Assembly: GCF_009848685.1 (NCBI RefSeq)
Contig: NZ_WXTX01000004.1
Coordinates: 1 to 64,000 of the forward strand
Reading direction: 5' to 3'
DNA: 64,000 bases
From: Andreprevotia sp. IGB-42
Lineage (GTDB): Bacteria > Pseudomonadota > Gammaproteobacteria > Burkholderiales > Chitinibacteraceae
Shown: positions 36,360-44,956 of the stretch, piece after piece
Layout of the letters: each line of letters opens with the position of its first letter
Position numbering within the stretch: the first letter of the stretch is position 1
Notes under the pieces: generated by a model
Database searches by the model: none
Told to the model about the DNA's origin: nothing
The model's input: only the letters and a program-made list of their open reading frames with translations
Position numbers and translations under genes: made by a program

Positions 36360-36710
36360 TCAGCCGGTGAACGGCAACCCCGGCGGATCACGCATGCGCG
36401 GGCGCAACCATTGCGCCGCCACGCTACCGGGCAAGCGCACCGTGACCAGCACCGGCTGCATGGCTTGCAGCGCAATACCGGCCTGCTGCAGCGGCAACGC
36501 ATGCGGCGATGCATGGCTGCTGCAGCAATCGTGCTGCCCCACCTGCTCCACGATCCCCTTGGGTGGTTTCTGGCCGCTGCACAGTGCCGCCAATGCCACA
36601 TCCGCGCGCACCGGTCGCGGCATGCCGGGCACAGCAAGCGCGAGGCAGAACAGCAGCAGCACAAGTCGGAGATGATGTGGGGAATGACGCAGCACGGTAG
36701 CCACAGGCAA
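36360..36710 (-). CDS. DUF2946 family protein, copper-locus partner
   Basis: 116 aa. An N-terminal hydrophobic segment (LRLVLLLFCLALAVPG) is followed by the DUF2946 pattern: ALCSGQKPPKG, VEQVGQHDCCSSHASPH and a C-terminal RDPPGLP. The Cys/His cluster could bind copper; the function is not established. It probably forms an operon with the PCuAC gene. The start is unclear: a TTG at 36710 and GTGs at 36704 and 36695 are possible and none has a strong ribosome-binding site. Confidence 0.7.
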   Translation of the reverse strand: MPVATVLRHSPHHLRLVLLLFCLALAVPGMPRPVRADVALAALCSGQKPPKGIVEQVGQHDCCSSHASPHALPLQQAGIALQAMQPVLVTVRLPGSVAAQWLRPRMRDPPGLPFTG

Positions 36711-36785
36711 TCAGGATTTGCTCATTCTACACAGCCCGCCCGTTACGGCCAGCAACCGCGCCTGCAGCGGGGCAAGCGCGCAAAG

Positions 36786-36813
36786 AAAAAGCCGGGAAAC
36801 CACCCGGCTTTTT
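36786..36813 (-). terminator. Terminator of the M60 metallopeptidase gene
   Basis: Perfect stem AAAAAGCCGGG/CCCGGCTTTTT with a 6-nt loop and T-run on the minus strand. Confidence 0.92.
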
Positions 36814-36839
36814 CGATTGCTGCTGCAGTCAACGCTGCA

Positions 36840-38936
36840 TCAGTACAGCTTGTACGCCACGTTGCTGTCGCGGTTCAGCCAAATCGGCTGCGTGAGCGTT
36901 TTCAGCGCCAGGCCATTCAGCGTGGTTTTGGTGGCGGTATCAACCGGAACGCCCCATTGCACGAAGAACGGTGTGAGGTCGTAACCGGCCACGCGGCTGG
37001 TTTCGATCACGAAGGTCTGCTTCTTGGCCGCATCGGTACCTGGGCGTTGCGCAGCCGGCATGTTGCGGTAGTTGGTGCCCACCCTGGCGTAGAAATCACG
37101 GCCGAAGGTCAGGTCCAGCTGCCAGAACATCGAGGCCCGCACGAACAGGTCGGACTGGGTGGCAAAGTCACGTGTGGCCTGGTTCAGGTAAGCGAGGCTC
37201 TTGGTCCAGGTGCCACCGCTTTCGAAGCGGCTGACATTGCCCAGCGCACGCTGCACGTAGGCCGACGACAGGTTCACCGTCACTTCGGTCTGGTCTGCCC
37301 AGGTGAAGCTGGACATCTGGTACTGGTGGCCCAGCTCATGCCATGGGCCCCAGCCATCGGTGCGCAGCGTCTTGTTGTTGAGCACCGCGCCGATCGCGCC
37401 GTCATCCGATGCGCTGGCCATCCGGTACTGCCACGAGTACATCCAGCCGTCGTACGGCGGCAGCTCCACGAAGTGGAAGCGATGCGGCGTGGGGTTATGC
37501 GGCCATGCATTGCCCGGCACGATGCCGTATTGCTCGTCCTCCAGGCGCACGATCTCGTCCCACGTGGTCATCACGCCGACCGGATCGGTGGCAAACTTCT
37601 TCACCTTGGCCATGGTGGCGGTCAGCATGGCGCGCTTGCTCACCAGCTCGCCATACGGTGCGTCACCATACGTGGCCAGCATTTGCGTCCAGTCTGCTGC
37701 GCTGTGCTGGCCCAGCACGAAGCGCGGCATCACGCGGCCACCGGATACCAGCTCGATTTTCATCTCGCCGCCGGTGGGGTTGTTGAACACCGCTGCATAC
37801 ACGGCGCCTGCCCTGGTGGCGGTGATGGTGGTGCTGCCCACGGCGAGCTTCACCTTCTGGTCGGAATCGTAGTTCCAGGTGTCGTCATCAATGCTGTGGA
37901 TCCAGATTTCCGGCACCTGACTGGGTGCGGCGCCCGTGTAGTAGTAGCTCACCACCAGCACATCGCCCGGCTGCACCCAGTAACCGGTGGACTGGAACGG
38001 GGTGTGGTTGAAGCTGCGCAGTTGCGCGGCACGCAGCGTGCCGATATTGCCCGGCTGCTCCAGCGTGATGGCGCGTGGCGGCACGATGCTGCCGACCGGG
38101 GCCGGCGTTGGCGTTGCTGTCGGCACCGGCGTGGCAGTAGGCTTGGGCGTAGGCGCCAGCGTAGGTGCAACGGTCGGTTTCGGCGTCGGCACCGCGGTTG
38201 GTGTCGGGGCAATGGTCGGCCTGGCGGTAGGTACCGGTGTTGCCGTCGGCGCAGTTGTAGGCACCGGTGTTGCCGTGGGTTTAGGGGTGGCGGTTGGCGC
38301 CACTGTCGGTGCTGCAGTCGGAGCCAGTGTTGCTGTCGGTTTCGGGGTGGCTGTCGGTGCCGCCGTCGGCTTCGCGGTGGGGGCAACGGTAGGCACGGCG
38401 GTCACGACCATGCCGGTCACTTCCTGCCACACGCCGTACTGGCCGGACTGCGACGGCGTATCGCCGCGCGTCCACCACTTGTTCTGGTAAACCTTGCCGC
38501 CGTAGCTGACGCGGGTACCGGCCACATCGTAAATGCGTGCGGCATCCCATGCGGCATAGCTGCCCGGTGCGGCTGTCGCGGCAGGTGCCGGCGTAGCAGT
38601 GGCGACCGGGGCAGGCGTGGCAACCGGTGCCACGGTGGGTTTTGCGTTGGGCAAGATGCTCGGTGCGGTAGTGGGCACGCTGGTAACGCCGCCGGCGGCC
38701 CCCAGAGGCAACCACACCTTGCCGGTACCCACGGCGCCAGCGCTGGTGGCCGGGCTATCGCCCCTGGTCCACCACTGTGCCTGATAATTCTGGCCTTCAT
38801 AGGTAACCAGTTCGCCACCGTTGTAGGTGGTGCTGACACTCCACGCCGGATAGCTGGCGGCGTGCGCGCTGGCAACGGCCACCACGAGCGCAGCAGCGCC
38901 CGTCAGCCGCGTTGCGAAAACGGACTTCGAAAACAT
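36840..38936 (-). CDS. Secreted chitin-binding M60 (enhancin-type) metallopeptidase
   Basis: 698 aa. Signal peptide 1-27 (cleavage near AHA-ASYPAW). Two CBM5/12 chitin-binding domains (about 28-78 and 127-173), a long Pro/Thr/Ala linker (about 179-283) built of PTATP-type units, then a peptidase M60 domain (about 284-698). The zinc motif HELGH is at 533-537 with the third ligand Glu551, matching HExxHx(8-28)E. M60 enzymes cut mucin-like O-glycoproteins; enhancins help insect viruses breach the chitin-mucin lining. Chitin anchoring suggests attack on peritrophic matrix or cuticle glycoprotein. Transcribed alone between two copper genes and chitinase 2. Confidence 0.93.
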   Translation of the reverse strand: MFSKSVFATRLTGAAALVVAVASAHAASYPAWSVSTTYNGGELVTYEGQNYQAQWWTRGDSPATSAGAVGTGKVWLPLGAAGGVTSVPTTAPSILPNAKPTVAPVATPAPVATATPAPAATAAPGSYAAWDAARIYDVAGTRVSYGGKVYQNKWWTRGDTPSQSGQYGVWQEVTGMVVTAVPTVAPTAKPTAAPTATPKPTATLAPTAAPTVAPTATPKPTATPVPTTAPTATPVPTARPTIAPTPTAVPTPKPTVAPTLAPTPKPTATPVPTATPTPAPVGSIVPPRAITLEQPGNIGTLRAAQLRSFNHTPFQSTGYWVQPGDVLVVSYYYTGAAPSQVPEIWIHSIDDDTWNYDSDQKVKLAVGSTTITATRAGAVYAAVFNNPTGGEMKIELVSGGRVMPRFVLGQHSAADWTQMLATYGDAPYGELVSKRAMLTATMAKVKKFATDPVGVMTTWDEIVRLEDEQYGIVPGNAWPHNPTPHRFHFVELPPYDGWMYSWQYRMASASDDGAIGAVLNNKTLRTDGWGPWHELGHQYQMSSFTWADQTEVTVNLSSAYVQRALGNVSRFESGGTWTKSLAYLNQATRDFATQSDLFVRASMFWQLDLTFGRDFYARVGTNYRNMPAAQRPGTDAAKKQTFVIETSRVAGYDLTPFFVQWGVPVDTATKTTLNGLALKTLTQPIWLNRDSNVAYKLY

Positions 38937-39328
38937 GTCTCTCTCCCTATGGCTTTGTTATCTGCAGGCAGGTCATTGCATGCCAGCGCGGGAATGATAC
39001 CTGAGCAAATCAGCATTCATTGATTTGCTAAACCCATTGCGGTGGCGCAATGCAGACAGCAAAACCGGCGCCATCGCCGGTCGCCAGCAGCATCTTTCAA
39101 ATCACCTTAAAAAATCTTTACGCAGTCATCCAAAGACTCGTAAACAAGCTGCGCGATCAGCAACGGTTCCCCGTGTTTTTGCCATGCAGGTATCGACCAT
39201 TCGCACGATAGGTTGTCTCCGGCGACATAAGTAGTTCACCGTATGCTTACAGCATTTGCACACGTCAGCACTGGCTTGCCCGCGGCAGTCCGGGCCAGCT
39301 TTCCGACGGACGGTGGTCTAGACGACAA
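38937..39328. other. Upstream region of the M60 gene, no gene seen
   Basis: No credible ORF. It contains a 9-bp inverted repeat (39004-39029) and a small 7-bp hairpin ACCGGCG/CGCCGGT (39064-39081) followed by T residues on the minus strand, which could be a second stop signal for chitinase 2 transcripts. Confidence 0.5.
39004..39029. promoter_or_regulatory. Putative operator upstream of the M60 gene
   Basis: Perfect 9-bp inverted repeat AGCAAATCA/TGATTTGCT separated by 8 bp, centred about 80 bp before the M60 start codon. Centre-to-centre spacing of the arms is 17 bp. The AT-rich arms in GC-rich DNA suggest a dimeric regulator site. Confidence 0.5.
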
Positions 39329-39356
39329 AAAGCCCTCCCCTTGCGGGGAGGGCTTT
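39329..39356 (-). terminator. Terminator of chitinase 2
   Basis: Perfect 12-bp stem AAAGCCCTCCCC/GGGGAGGGCTTT, 4-nt loop, T-run on the minus strand. Confidence 0.92.
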
Positions 39357-39380
39357 CCGTTTACTACCGGACTTCAGCGC

Positions 39381-41420
39381 TTACTGACGGACCTTGCTCA
39401 TTGCATTGAGCAGGGTTGCCGTGCTGTCGTCACCATCGAGCGACCAGCTGAACAGACCGCCAAGGCTATTGGCGTTCACATAGTCCACCTTGGTGGCAAT
39501 GTTGTCAGTGGTGTCGTACGACCAGAAGGTGCTGCCGTCGAACTTCCAGCTCTGCTTGGTCACCGCGTTGGTGTAGACGGTACCTGCAGCGTTCTTGAGG
39601 ACCTTGTAGTCTTCAACGCCCGCTTCATAGGTGCCGGCTGCAGGCTTGGTCGCTGCCTGGTACAGACCGTTGTTGGCGTTGGTCACGCCAGTCCAGCCAC
39701 GACCGTAGAAAGGAATACCCACGACGATCTTGGAAGCCGGTGCACCACCTGCCAGCAGGTTTTTCACTGCGCGGTCGATGTTGTACTCGGCACCCAGGCC
39801 CGGCTGGCCGGTCTTCGGATCGTTGTAGTTCGGGCTGGCCGGATCCGGATACAGGTTGGAATGGAAATCCGTCGGACCTGTTGCTTCCCAACCGCCGTGG
39901 AAGTCATAGGACATCAGGTTGATCCAGTCCAGCGACTTGCTGTACTCGGCCGGGTTGGTGTTGACGATCTTGTCCTTGCCGGAACCGATCGCCACGGTCA
40001 GCGCATAACGCTTGCCTGTGGTTGCACCGATGGCATCGAGCTGCTTGCGGAACTCGGCCAGCAACAGCGTGAAGTTCTGGTTGTCGTTCGCAGTCACCGT
40101 GTTGTACGGCTGGCCGCCACCGCCCGGGAATTCCCAGTCGATATCGATACCGTCGAACACGCCAGCTGCTACGCCCGGACCGCCGGCGTTCGAGCCTGCA
40201 TCAAACGGCAGGTTGCCCTTGATGTAAACGTCGATACAACTGCTGACCAGCTGCTTGCGCAGTGCATCGGTAGCCGATGCAGCACCGAACCACTTGGACC
40301 ATGTCCAGCCGCCCAGCGAGATGAACACCTTCAGGTTCGGGTTCTTGGCTTTGAGCTGCTTCAACTGGTTGAAGTTGCCCTTGAGCGGACCGGATACGCC
40401 ATTACGCGGATCATCCCATTGCGGCCAGCCCCATGTATCACCAGGGAAGCCCTTCTGGTAGTCAGCCCACGCATCGCCACCGGTACCAGCTTGCGGATCG
40501 TTCGCGTTGGTTGCGCCCGGTTCCAGCTTGTTGATGATGCCGCACTCGTAGCCACCGTTCTTCTGGTAGATGTTGCCGAACGCGTAGTTCAGGAACGTCA
40601 GCTTGGCAGCCGAACCGGTGCTCTCGACGTTGGTAACCTGATAGTTGCGAGCGTAGATGCCCCACTGTGCAAAGTACGCGCCCACTTGCTTGTTGCCCGG
40701 AATAACCGTCGGCTGCACCGAAGGTTGTACGGTCGGGATGATGGTGGGTTGTACTGTCGGCTGTACCGTTGGCTTCACAGTCGGCTGAACTGTGGGTTGC
40801 ACGGTCGGCTGCACTGTTGGCTGTACCGTCGGTTGCACTGTCGGCTTGACGGTAGGCTGTACGGTCGGTTGCACCGTCGGCTGCACAGTCGGCTTGGTGG
40901 TCGGCAGCGGATCGCCGCAAGGACCGATGTCTTCCCATGGCTGGCCCACGCCGCTGTTGGTGGCTGGCGAATTGCCCTGTGTCCACCACTTGGCCTTGTA
41001 CAGGCGGCCCTGGAAGCTCACTTGTGCGCCACCGTTATACGCGGTGGTGGTTACCCACGGTGCGCCGATGCATACCACCGGGCCACCAGTCGGGATGACG
41101 GTCGGTTGTGCAGTCGGCTGGGCTGTTGGCAGCACGGTCGGCGTGGTGCTCGGCACCACGGTCGGGTTGGTGCTATCGGCCGGACCCTGATTCAGCCAGA
41201 CCTTGCCGGAACCGGCAGCGCCAGAGTTGGTAGCCGGGCTATCGCCCTTGGTCCACCACTGCGCCTTGTAATTGTTGCCTTCAAAAGTGACGGTTTCGCC
41301 ACCGTTGTAGGTTTGCGATGCGCTCCACGCCGGGTAAGTGGCGGCTTGCGCGCCGGCATAGGCAACAACCATTGCAGCAGCAATGGTCATGCGCATGCCA
41401 AAGGCAGGCTTCAAATTCAT
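39381..41420 (-). CDS. Secreted GH18 chitinase with two CBM5/12 domains (chitinase 2)
   Basis: 679 aa. Signal peptide 1-27, CBM5/12 domains at about 28-82 and 117-168, a linker at 171-240 made of near-perfect PTVQ/PTVK tetrapeptide repeats, and a GH18 catalytic barrel at about 245-679. The catalytic motif is DGIDIDWE (423-430, Glu430 acid); the substrate-binding SLGGW is at 368-372. This is the canonical ChiA/ChiD-type active site, unlike chitinase 1. The N-terminal CBM is very similar to that of the M60 protein (SYPAWSVSTTYNGG against TYPAWSASQTYNGG), pointing to shared ancestry. GGAGGATAG precedes the ATG at 41420. Confidence 0.97.
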   Translation of the reverse strand: MNLKPAFGMRMTIAAAMVVAYAGAQAATYPAWSASQTYNGGETVTFEGNNYKAQWWTKGDSPATNSGAAGSGKVWLNQGPADSTNPTVVPSTTPTVLPTAQPTAQPTVIPTGGPVVCIGAPWVTTTAYNGGAQVSFQGRLYKAKWWTQGNSPATNSGVGQPWEDIGPCGDPLPTTKPTVQPTVQPTVQPTVKPTVQPTVQPTVQPTVQPTVQPTVKPTVQPTVQPTIIPTVQPSVQPTVIPGNKQVGAYFAQWGIYARNYQVTNVESTGSAAKLTFLNYAFGNIYQKNGGYECGIINKLEPGATNANDPQAGTGGDAWADYQKGFPGDTWGWPQWDDPRNGVSGPLKGNFNQLKQLKAKNPNLKVFISLGGWTWSKWFGAASATDALRKQLVSSCIDVYIKGNLPFDAGSNAGGPGVAAGVFDGIDIDWEFPGGGGQPYNTVTANDNQNFTLLLAEFRKQLDAIGATTGKRYALTVAIGSGKDKIVNTNPAEYSKSLDWINLMSYDFHGGWEATGPTDFHSNLYPDPASPNYNDPKTGQPGLGAEYNIDRAVKNLLAGGAPASKIVVGIPFYGRGWTGVTNANNGLYQAATKPAAGTYEAGVEDYKVLKNAAGTVYTNAVTKQSWKFDGSTFWSYDTTDNIATKVDYVNANSLGGLFSWSLDGDDSTATLLNAMSKVRQ
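40700..40905. repeat. 12-bp coding tandem repeat in chitinase 2 linker
   Basis: The linker codes for about 15 PTVQ/PTVK tetrapeptides, that is imperfect 12-bp DNA units differing mainly at third codon positions. Repeat number may vary between strains by recombination without a frameshift. Confidence 0.8.
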
Positions 41421-41435
41421 TTCTATCCTCCAGAT

Positions 41436-41468
41436 CTTGGCTTGAACTGTGATTTCTTGGTTTGAACT
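41436..41468. promoter_or_regulatory. Direct repeat in the chitinase 2 leader
   Basis: CTTGGCTTGAACT (41436-41448) and CTTGGTTTGAACT (41456-41468), 13 bp with one mismatch and a 20-bp period (two helical turns), 16-48 bp upstream of the start codon. Possible tandem regulator site. The promoter itself was not located. Confidence 0.45.
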
Positions 41469-41769
41469 AACTACCCGCGATGCCTCATGGAACATCGCGT
41501 GCGGCGAGTTTGCCCACATACCAGCCGGTATGCCAGTAGCCGGAGAAAGGTTGTTTTATGCTTATTTTCTAATGTTTACTGGGTGGGAAAGTCGTGCGGT
41601 GTATAAGCAAAACACCTTATCTGCGGCGTCTATATGCCCGCTTGGTTGCACCGCAACAAGAACATACCCGAGCGGAGGTTTTATGTGGATCATGCGGGTG
41701 GAATACATGCTGCATCGCAGCAAATACCCCGATTGCCAAGTACTGCCGGCCTGCTGGCATGGCGCAAAC
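41469..41769. other. Chitinase 2 upstream region, no gene seen
   Basis: Locally AT-rich for this genome; short ORFs here have no recognisable features. It probably contains the chitinase 2 promoter. I could not identify convincing -35/-10 boxes. Confidence 0.4.
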
Positions 41770-41770
41770 A

Positions 41771-41800
41771 AAAAGCCCTCCTGACAACAGGAGGGCTTTT
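41771..41800 (-). terminator. Terminator of panD
   Basis: Perfect 13-bp stem AAAAGCCCTCCTG/CAGGAGGGCTTTT with a 4-nt loop and T-run on the minus strand. Confidence 0.9.
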
Positions 41801-41883
41801 TCAGGGCTTAACTGACAAACCGCGCTGGCGATTGTGTCTCATTATTTCCGCAGGCATTGCAGCCACCGGGCCGCGCGGCTGGC

Positions 41884-42264
41884 TCAATCCGTCTGCGTGG
41901 GGATGGCGTTGCTGGCGCGCACCATGCGGTTGGCGGAATCCACATACACCAGCGACGGCTGGTGGTTGGCGATTTCCGCTTCGTCGTAGCTGGCGAAGGT
42001 GGCAATGATCAGCAGGTCACCCACTTGCGCGCTGCGTGCCGCAGAGCCATTGACCGAGATGATGCCCGAGCCACGCGCCGCTTTCAGTGCGTAGGTGGAG
42101 AAACGTGCACCATTATTGATGTTCCAGATATCGATGGCTTCGAATTCGCGGATATTGGCCGCTTCGAGCAAGTCCTCATCGATTGCACACGAGCCCTCGT
42201 AGTGCAGTTCCGCGTGCGTGGCCGTCGCGCGGTGGATTTTGGATTTGAGCATCGAACGTTGCAT
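41884..42264 (-). CDS. panD: Aspartate 1-decarboxylase
   Basis: 126 aa, identical in length to E. coli PanD. It makes beta-alanine for pantothenate and coenzyme A. The proenzyme self-cleaves between Gly24 and Ser25 (motif YEGSCAID) to form the pyruvoyl group; other family motifs are [13 protein letters not shown] and [11 protein letters not shown]. Start fixed by family length at 42264. Monocistronic, with its own promoter and terminator; no panBC nearby. Confidence 0.97.
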   Translation of the reverse strand: MQRSMLKSKIHRATATHAELHYEGSCAIDEDLLEAANIREFEAIDIWNINNGARFSTYALKAARGSGIISVNGSAARSAQVGDLLIIATFASYDEAEIANHQPSLVYVDSANRMVRASNAIPTQTD

Positions 42265-42303
42265 GGCGAGCCTCCGCCGGTCATTTACTGGATAAGGGTG
42301 GCG

Positions 42304-42331
42304 ATTATAGCGGCTTGATTTGCAATGCCAA
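42304..42331 (-). promoter_or_regulatory. Promoter of panD
   Basis: On the minus strand TTGGCA (42326-42331), a 16-bp spacer and perfect TATAAT (42304-42309), about 40 bp before the start codon. Confidence 0.75.
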
Positions 42332-42445
42332 GTGCGGATTGCCGCGTCAGGCCACCGGCTGACGGCTGGCCGTGCACTGGCACGGTGCCAATTGCAGCTA
42401 CCCACCGGCAAAGATGGGTGCATGCCGGCACCACACAAGTGCCGT

Positions 42446-43012
42446 TCAGCCCTTGTAAACCAGGCAGCCATCCAGCAGGAATTCATGCGGCGCCACTTTC
42501 TGGCCCAGCTCCACCCGCTCGAACGCCAGCCGGCGGCCATCCACCTGCACCCAGGCCGGAATCGGCTTGTCCAGATAGCGGCCCACCACCTCTTCACCAC
42601 GCACGATGTCCTGCGCGCGGCTGGGGGCAGCGGCTTCCGGCAGGGCCGGCGGCACGGCAACGGGCGCTTCGGTGGCCGGCGCTGCGGCATCGGCCGGCGT
42701 GATAATGCGCTCGCCAGCCTGCTGCGGCAGGTTGCGCAGGTAGAGCCCGAACATCCATGCCGGGATCACTACGCGGCGCACGCGCTTTTCCGCGTCCACC
42801 ACACAGGCCACGCCAAAGCTTTCGCCGCAATGCGGGCAGCGCGCCTCGGCGGCGATGGCGATCTGGTCATCCAGCAAACGCGCCATGCCCAGCATGTCCT
42901 TGGCATTGATCATCTGCCCGCAGCGCACGCACGGCTTGGAAAACTGGCGTACCTGCTCGCCATTGCGGAAACGGATGGGCAGCAAGCGGTTAAGGGTTTG
43001 TTTGGGCAACAT
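42446..43012 (-). CDS. Zinc-ribbon protein of unknown function
   Basis: 188 aa, not recognised as a named family. The N-terminal half carries two CxxC knuckles (CVRCG at about 28 and CPHCG at about 59), suggesting one structural zinc site. An Ala/Pro-rich low-complexity linker (about 108-135) joins a C-terminal segment of about 50 residues ([29 protein letters not shown]) that could be a small beta domain. No signal peptide or membrane helix. It lies between panD and the RNB gene on the same strand; 90 bp separate it from the RNB stop, so co-transcription with the RNB gene is possible. Confidence 0.75.
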   Translation of the reverse strand: MLPKQTLNRLLPIRFRNGEQVRQFSKPCVRCGQMINAKDMLGMARLLDDQIAIAAEARCPHCGESFGVACVVDAEKRVRRVVIPAWMFGLYLRNLPQQAGERIITPADAAAPATEAPVAVPPALPEAAAPSRAQDIVRGEEVVGRYLDKPIPAWVQVDGRRLAFERVELGQKVAPHEFLLDGCLVYKG

Positions 43013-43102
43013 GTTCAAAAGCTAGCCTGTGTGATGCTGCGTGGGGGCAAGATGCGCCAGGACGGCCGACGAAGTGTCGGCCGCGCCGTACGGAGTACTG
43101 TC

Positions 43103-44956
43103 TCAGATGGTGGCCATCCGGCATTCCACGTTCAGTTCCAGATAATCGATCGCCATCCGTTGCAGTACGACCGTGGAGCCGGCCGGTAATTCCGGCAGGC
43201 CTGCCACGCGCAGCACCAGCGGCATGCCGTCGATGCGCACCAGGTTCTCCTTGATGACCACGCCGGAGATCTCCTTGATGTTTTCCTGTTCCATGTAGCG
43301 CAGGCACCAGTAGCGCTCCATCTTGTCCTGGAACTCGCCATAGGCGGCGTACGCGGTATCGAAAGAGCCGATGGCAGCGAACAGCTCGGCGTCGTTGCGT
43401 GCATAGCGCGGTTTTTCACCGCGTACCATGGCCAGCAGTTGTTGCTGGTTGATGAAATCCACCGCGCGGCGCAGCGGCGAGCTGGACCACGCATAGCAAT
43501 CCACTCCCAGCCCCACGTGCGGGCCGGCCTGCGTGGTCATGCGCACGCGCCCTTGCGATTGCGTGCGGTAGATGGCGGCAACCTCGGCAGTGCGCAGGTC
43601 CTTGCCCCACTGGCTGTTGACGTGAATCATCAGCTCGGCCACCAGCTTGTCCATCGGCGCGCCGCGCTTGCGCGGGATGATGCTGACCTTCTTGCTGCCG
43701 TCGACATTTTTCTCGACATAGAAACTGTAATCGAGGCGCACCGGCGCATTCGGGTCATCCGCCCGGCCGCGGCGGGCTTCCAGCGCACCGGCCAGGTGCC
43801 ACAGGTAGGTGAGCTCTTCCTTCCACGGGTAATCACCGCCATCGCGGCCGGCGGTATCCTCGTTGAAGTGTGCTTCCACATCGCCATGGCGCAGGTTGGC
43901 GGCCACCGGCACCAGCTCGACGGTGGAGCGATGCGACAGGATATCGAACCCCGGGCCTACTTCCAGGTACATCGATAGCGCCGGGCGGGCGCTGCCTGCC
44001 TCCAGCGTGAACACGCGCACGGCGGAATCGGGCAGCATGGTGATCTTGTCACCGGGGAAATACACGGTGGACAGGCGTTCCAGCAGGTGTTTGTCCAGCT
44101 CGCTGCCCGGCGTGATGCCCAGCGCCGGCGCGGCGATATGGATACCGACTTGCGTATTGCCATTGGCCAGCTTTTTCAGGCTGAACGCATCGTCGATCTC
44201 GGTGGTGGTGGCGTCGTCGATCGAGAACGCCTGCACATCGGCAGTGGGCAGATCGGTAGGGGCAAATACCGGTTCGGCCGGTTCGAACTCTCGCCCCTTC
44301 GGGAAGTACTCCAGCAGGAAGCCATCCAGATAGTACTGCTCGACATCCTTGATCGCGCCCACGCGCTCCAAGAGGCGCAGCGGCGAGGTATGCGCGGCAT
44401 CGGCCGCCTGCGCCAGCGCCTTCCATTCGATGCGGTTCTTGTCCGGGCGGTGCAGCAGTGTTCTGGTGAGCGGCACGAAGGCTTCCGGCAGCGTGCCGGC
44501 CAGCAGTTCATCCTGCCAGGCGGCCATCTGCTCGGCTTCGCGCTGCTTGCGCTCCAGCCCGGCCTTGGCGGCCTTCAGGTTGTCTTCCGGCGCCGGCTTG
44601 TAGTGGCCCTTGCCCTTCTTGTAGAAGTACATCGGGTTGCGCGTGATGGCAAACAGCACCGCGGCCTGCTGCGGTGCGGAGGGCTTTTCACCGAAGTAAT
44701 CCGCCGCAAGCTTCTCGAACGCGAATTCGGCCTGCTCGCACACTTCCCACAGGAAATCGGTATCGATATCCGCAGCCAGCGCTTCGGCCTCGCTCCACAG
44801 CGTGGCCGGATCGGGCCGCTCGAAGTTCAGCAGCACGTTGCCGGTCTTGACCTTGCTGCGCTTGCCGCGCACGTCTTCCACCATGAGGCTGGCCGGCTGG
44901 CTTTCCTTGACCGTTGCAACCTTGAAGCTGCCGTCTTCCTCGTAAAAAACGTGCAT
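43103..44956 (-). CDS. RNB-domain exoribonuclease (RNase II/R family, short form)
   Basis: 617 aa. The catalytic RNB domain (about 240-560) has the magnesium-binding block SIDDATTTEIDDAFSL (Asp247, Glu253, Asp255, Asp256) and the conserved YAWSSSPLRRAVDFINQQQLLA region. RNase II has Asp where Glu253 stands; Glu here is also known from other RNB subgroups. The N-terminal 230 residues are not a standard cold-shock pair, and a clear C-terminal S1 domain is not seen (the protein ends about 60 residues after the catalytic region). Probable 3'-5' RNA degradation; not classical rnb or rnr. Confidence 0.9.
   Translation of the reverse strand: MHVFYEEDGSFKVATVKESQPASLMVEDVRGKRSKVKTGNVLLNFERPDPATLWSEAEALAADIDTDFLWEVCEQAEFAFEKLAADYFGEKPSAPQQAAVLFAITRNPMYFYKKGKGHYKPAPEDNLKAAKAGLERKQREAEQMAAWQDELLAGTLPEAFVPLTRTLLHRPDKNRIEWKALAQAADAAHTSPLRLLERVGAIKDVEQYYLDGFLLEYFPKGREFEPAEPVFAPTDLPTADVQAFSIDDATTTEIDDAFSLKKLANGNTQVGIHIAAPALGITPGSELDKHLLERLSTVYFPGDKITMLPDSAVRVFTLEAGSARPALSMYLEVGPGFDILSHRSTVELVPVAANLRHGDVEAHFNEDTAGRDGGDYPWKEELTYLWHLAGALEARRGRADDPNAPVRLDYSFYVEKNVDGSKKVSIIPRKRGAPMDKLVAELMIHVNSQWGKDLRTAEVAAIYRTQSQGRVRMTTQAGPHVGLGVDCYAWSSSPLRRAVDFINQQQLLAMVRGEKPRYARNDAELFAAIGSFDTAYAAYGEFQDKMERYWCLRYMEQENIKEISGVVIKENLVRIDGMPLVLRVAGLPELPAGSTVVLQRMAIDYLELNVECRMATI

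Noticed and set aside
37987-38490. Plus-strand ORF of Gly-Val repeats opposite the M60 linker
   Set aside because: It is the complement of the Pro/Thr linker codons; the sense strand is a clear secreted protease.
40792-41190. Plus-strand ORF with VGCT repeats opposite the chitinase 2 linker
   Set aside because: Mirror of the PTVQ repeats, not an independent gene.
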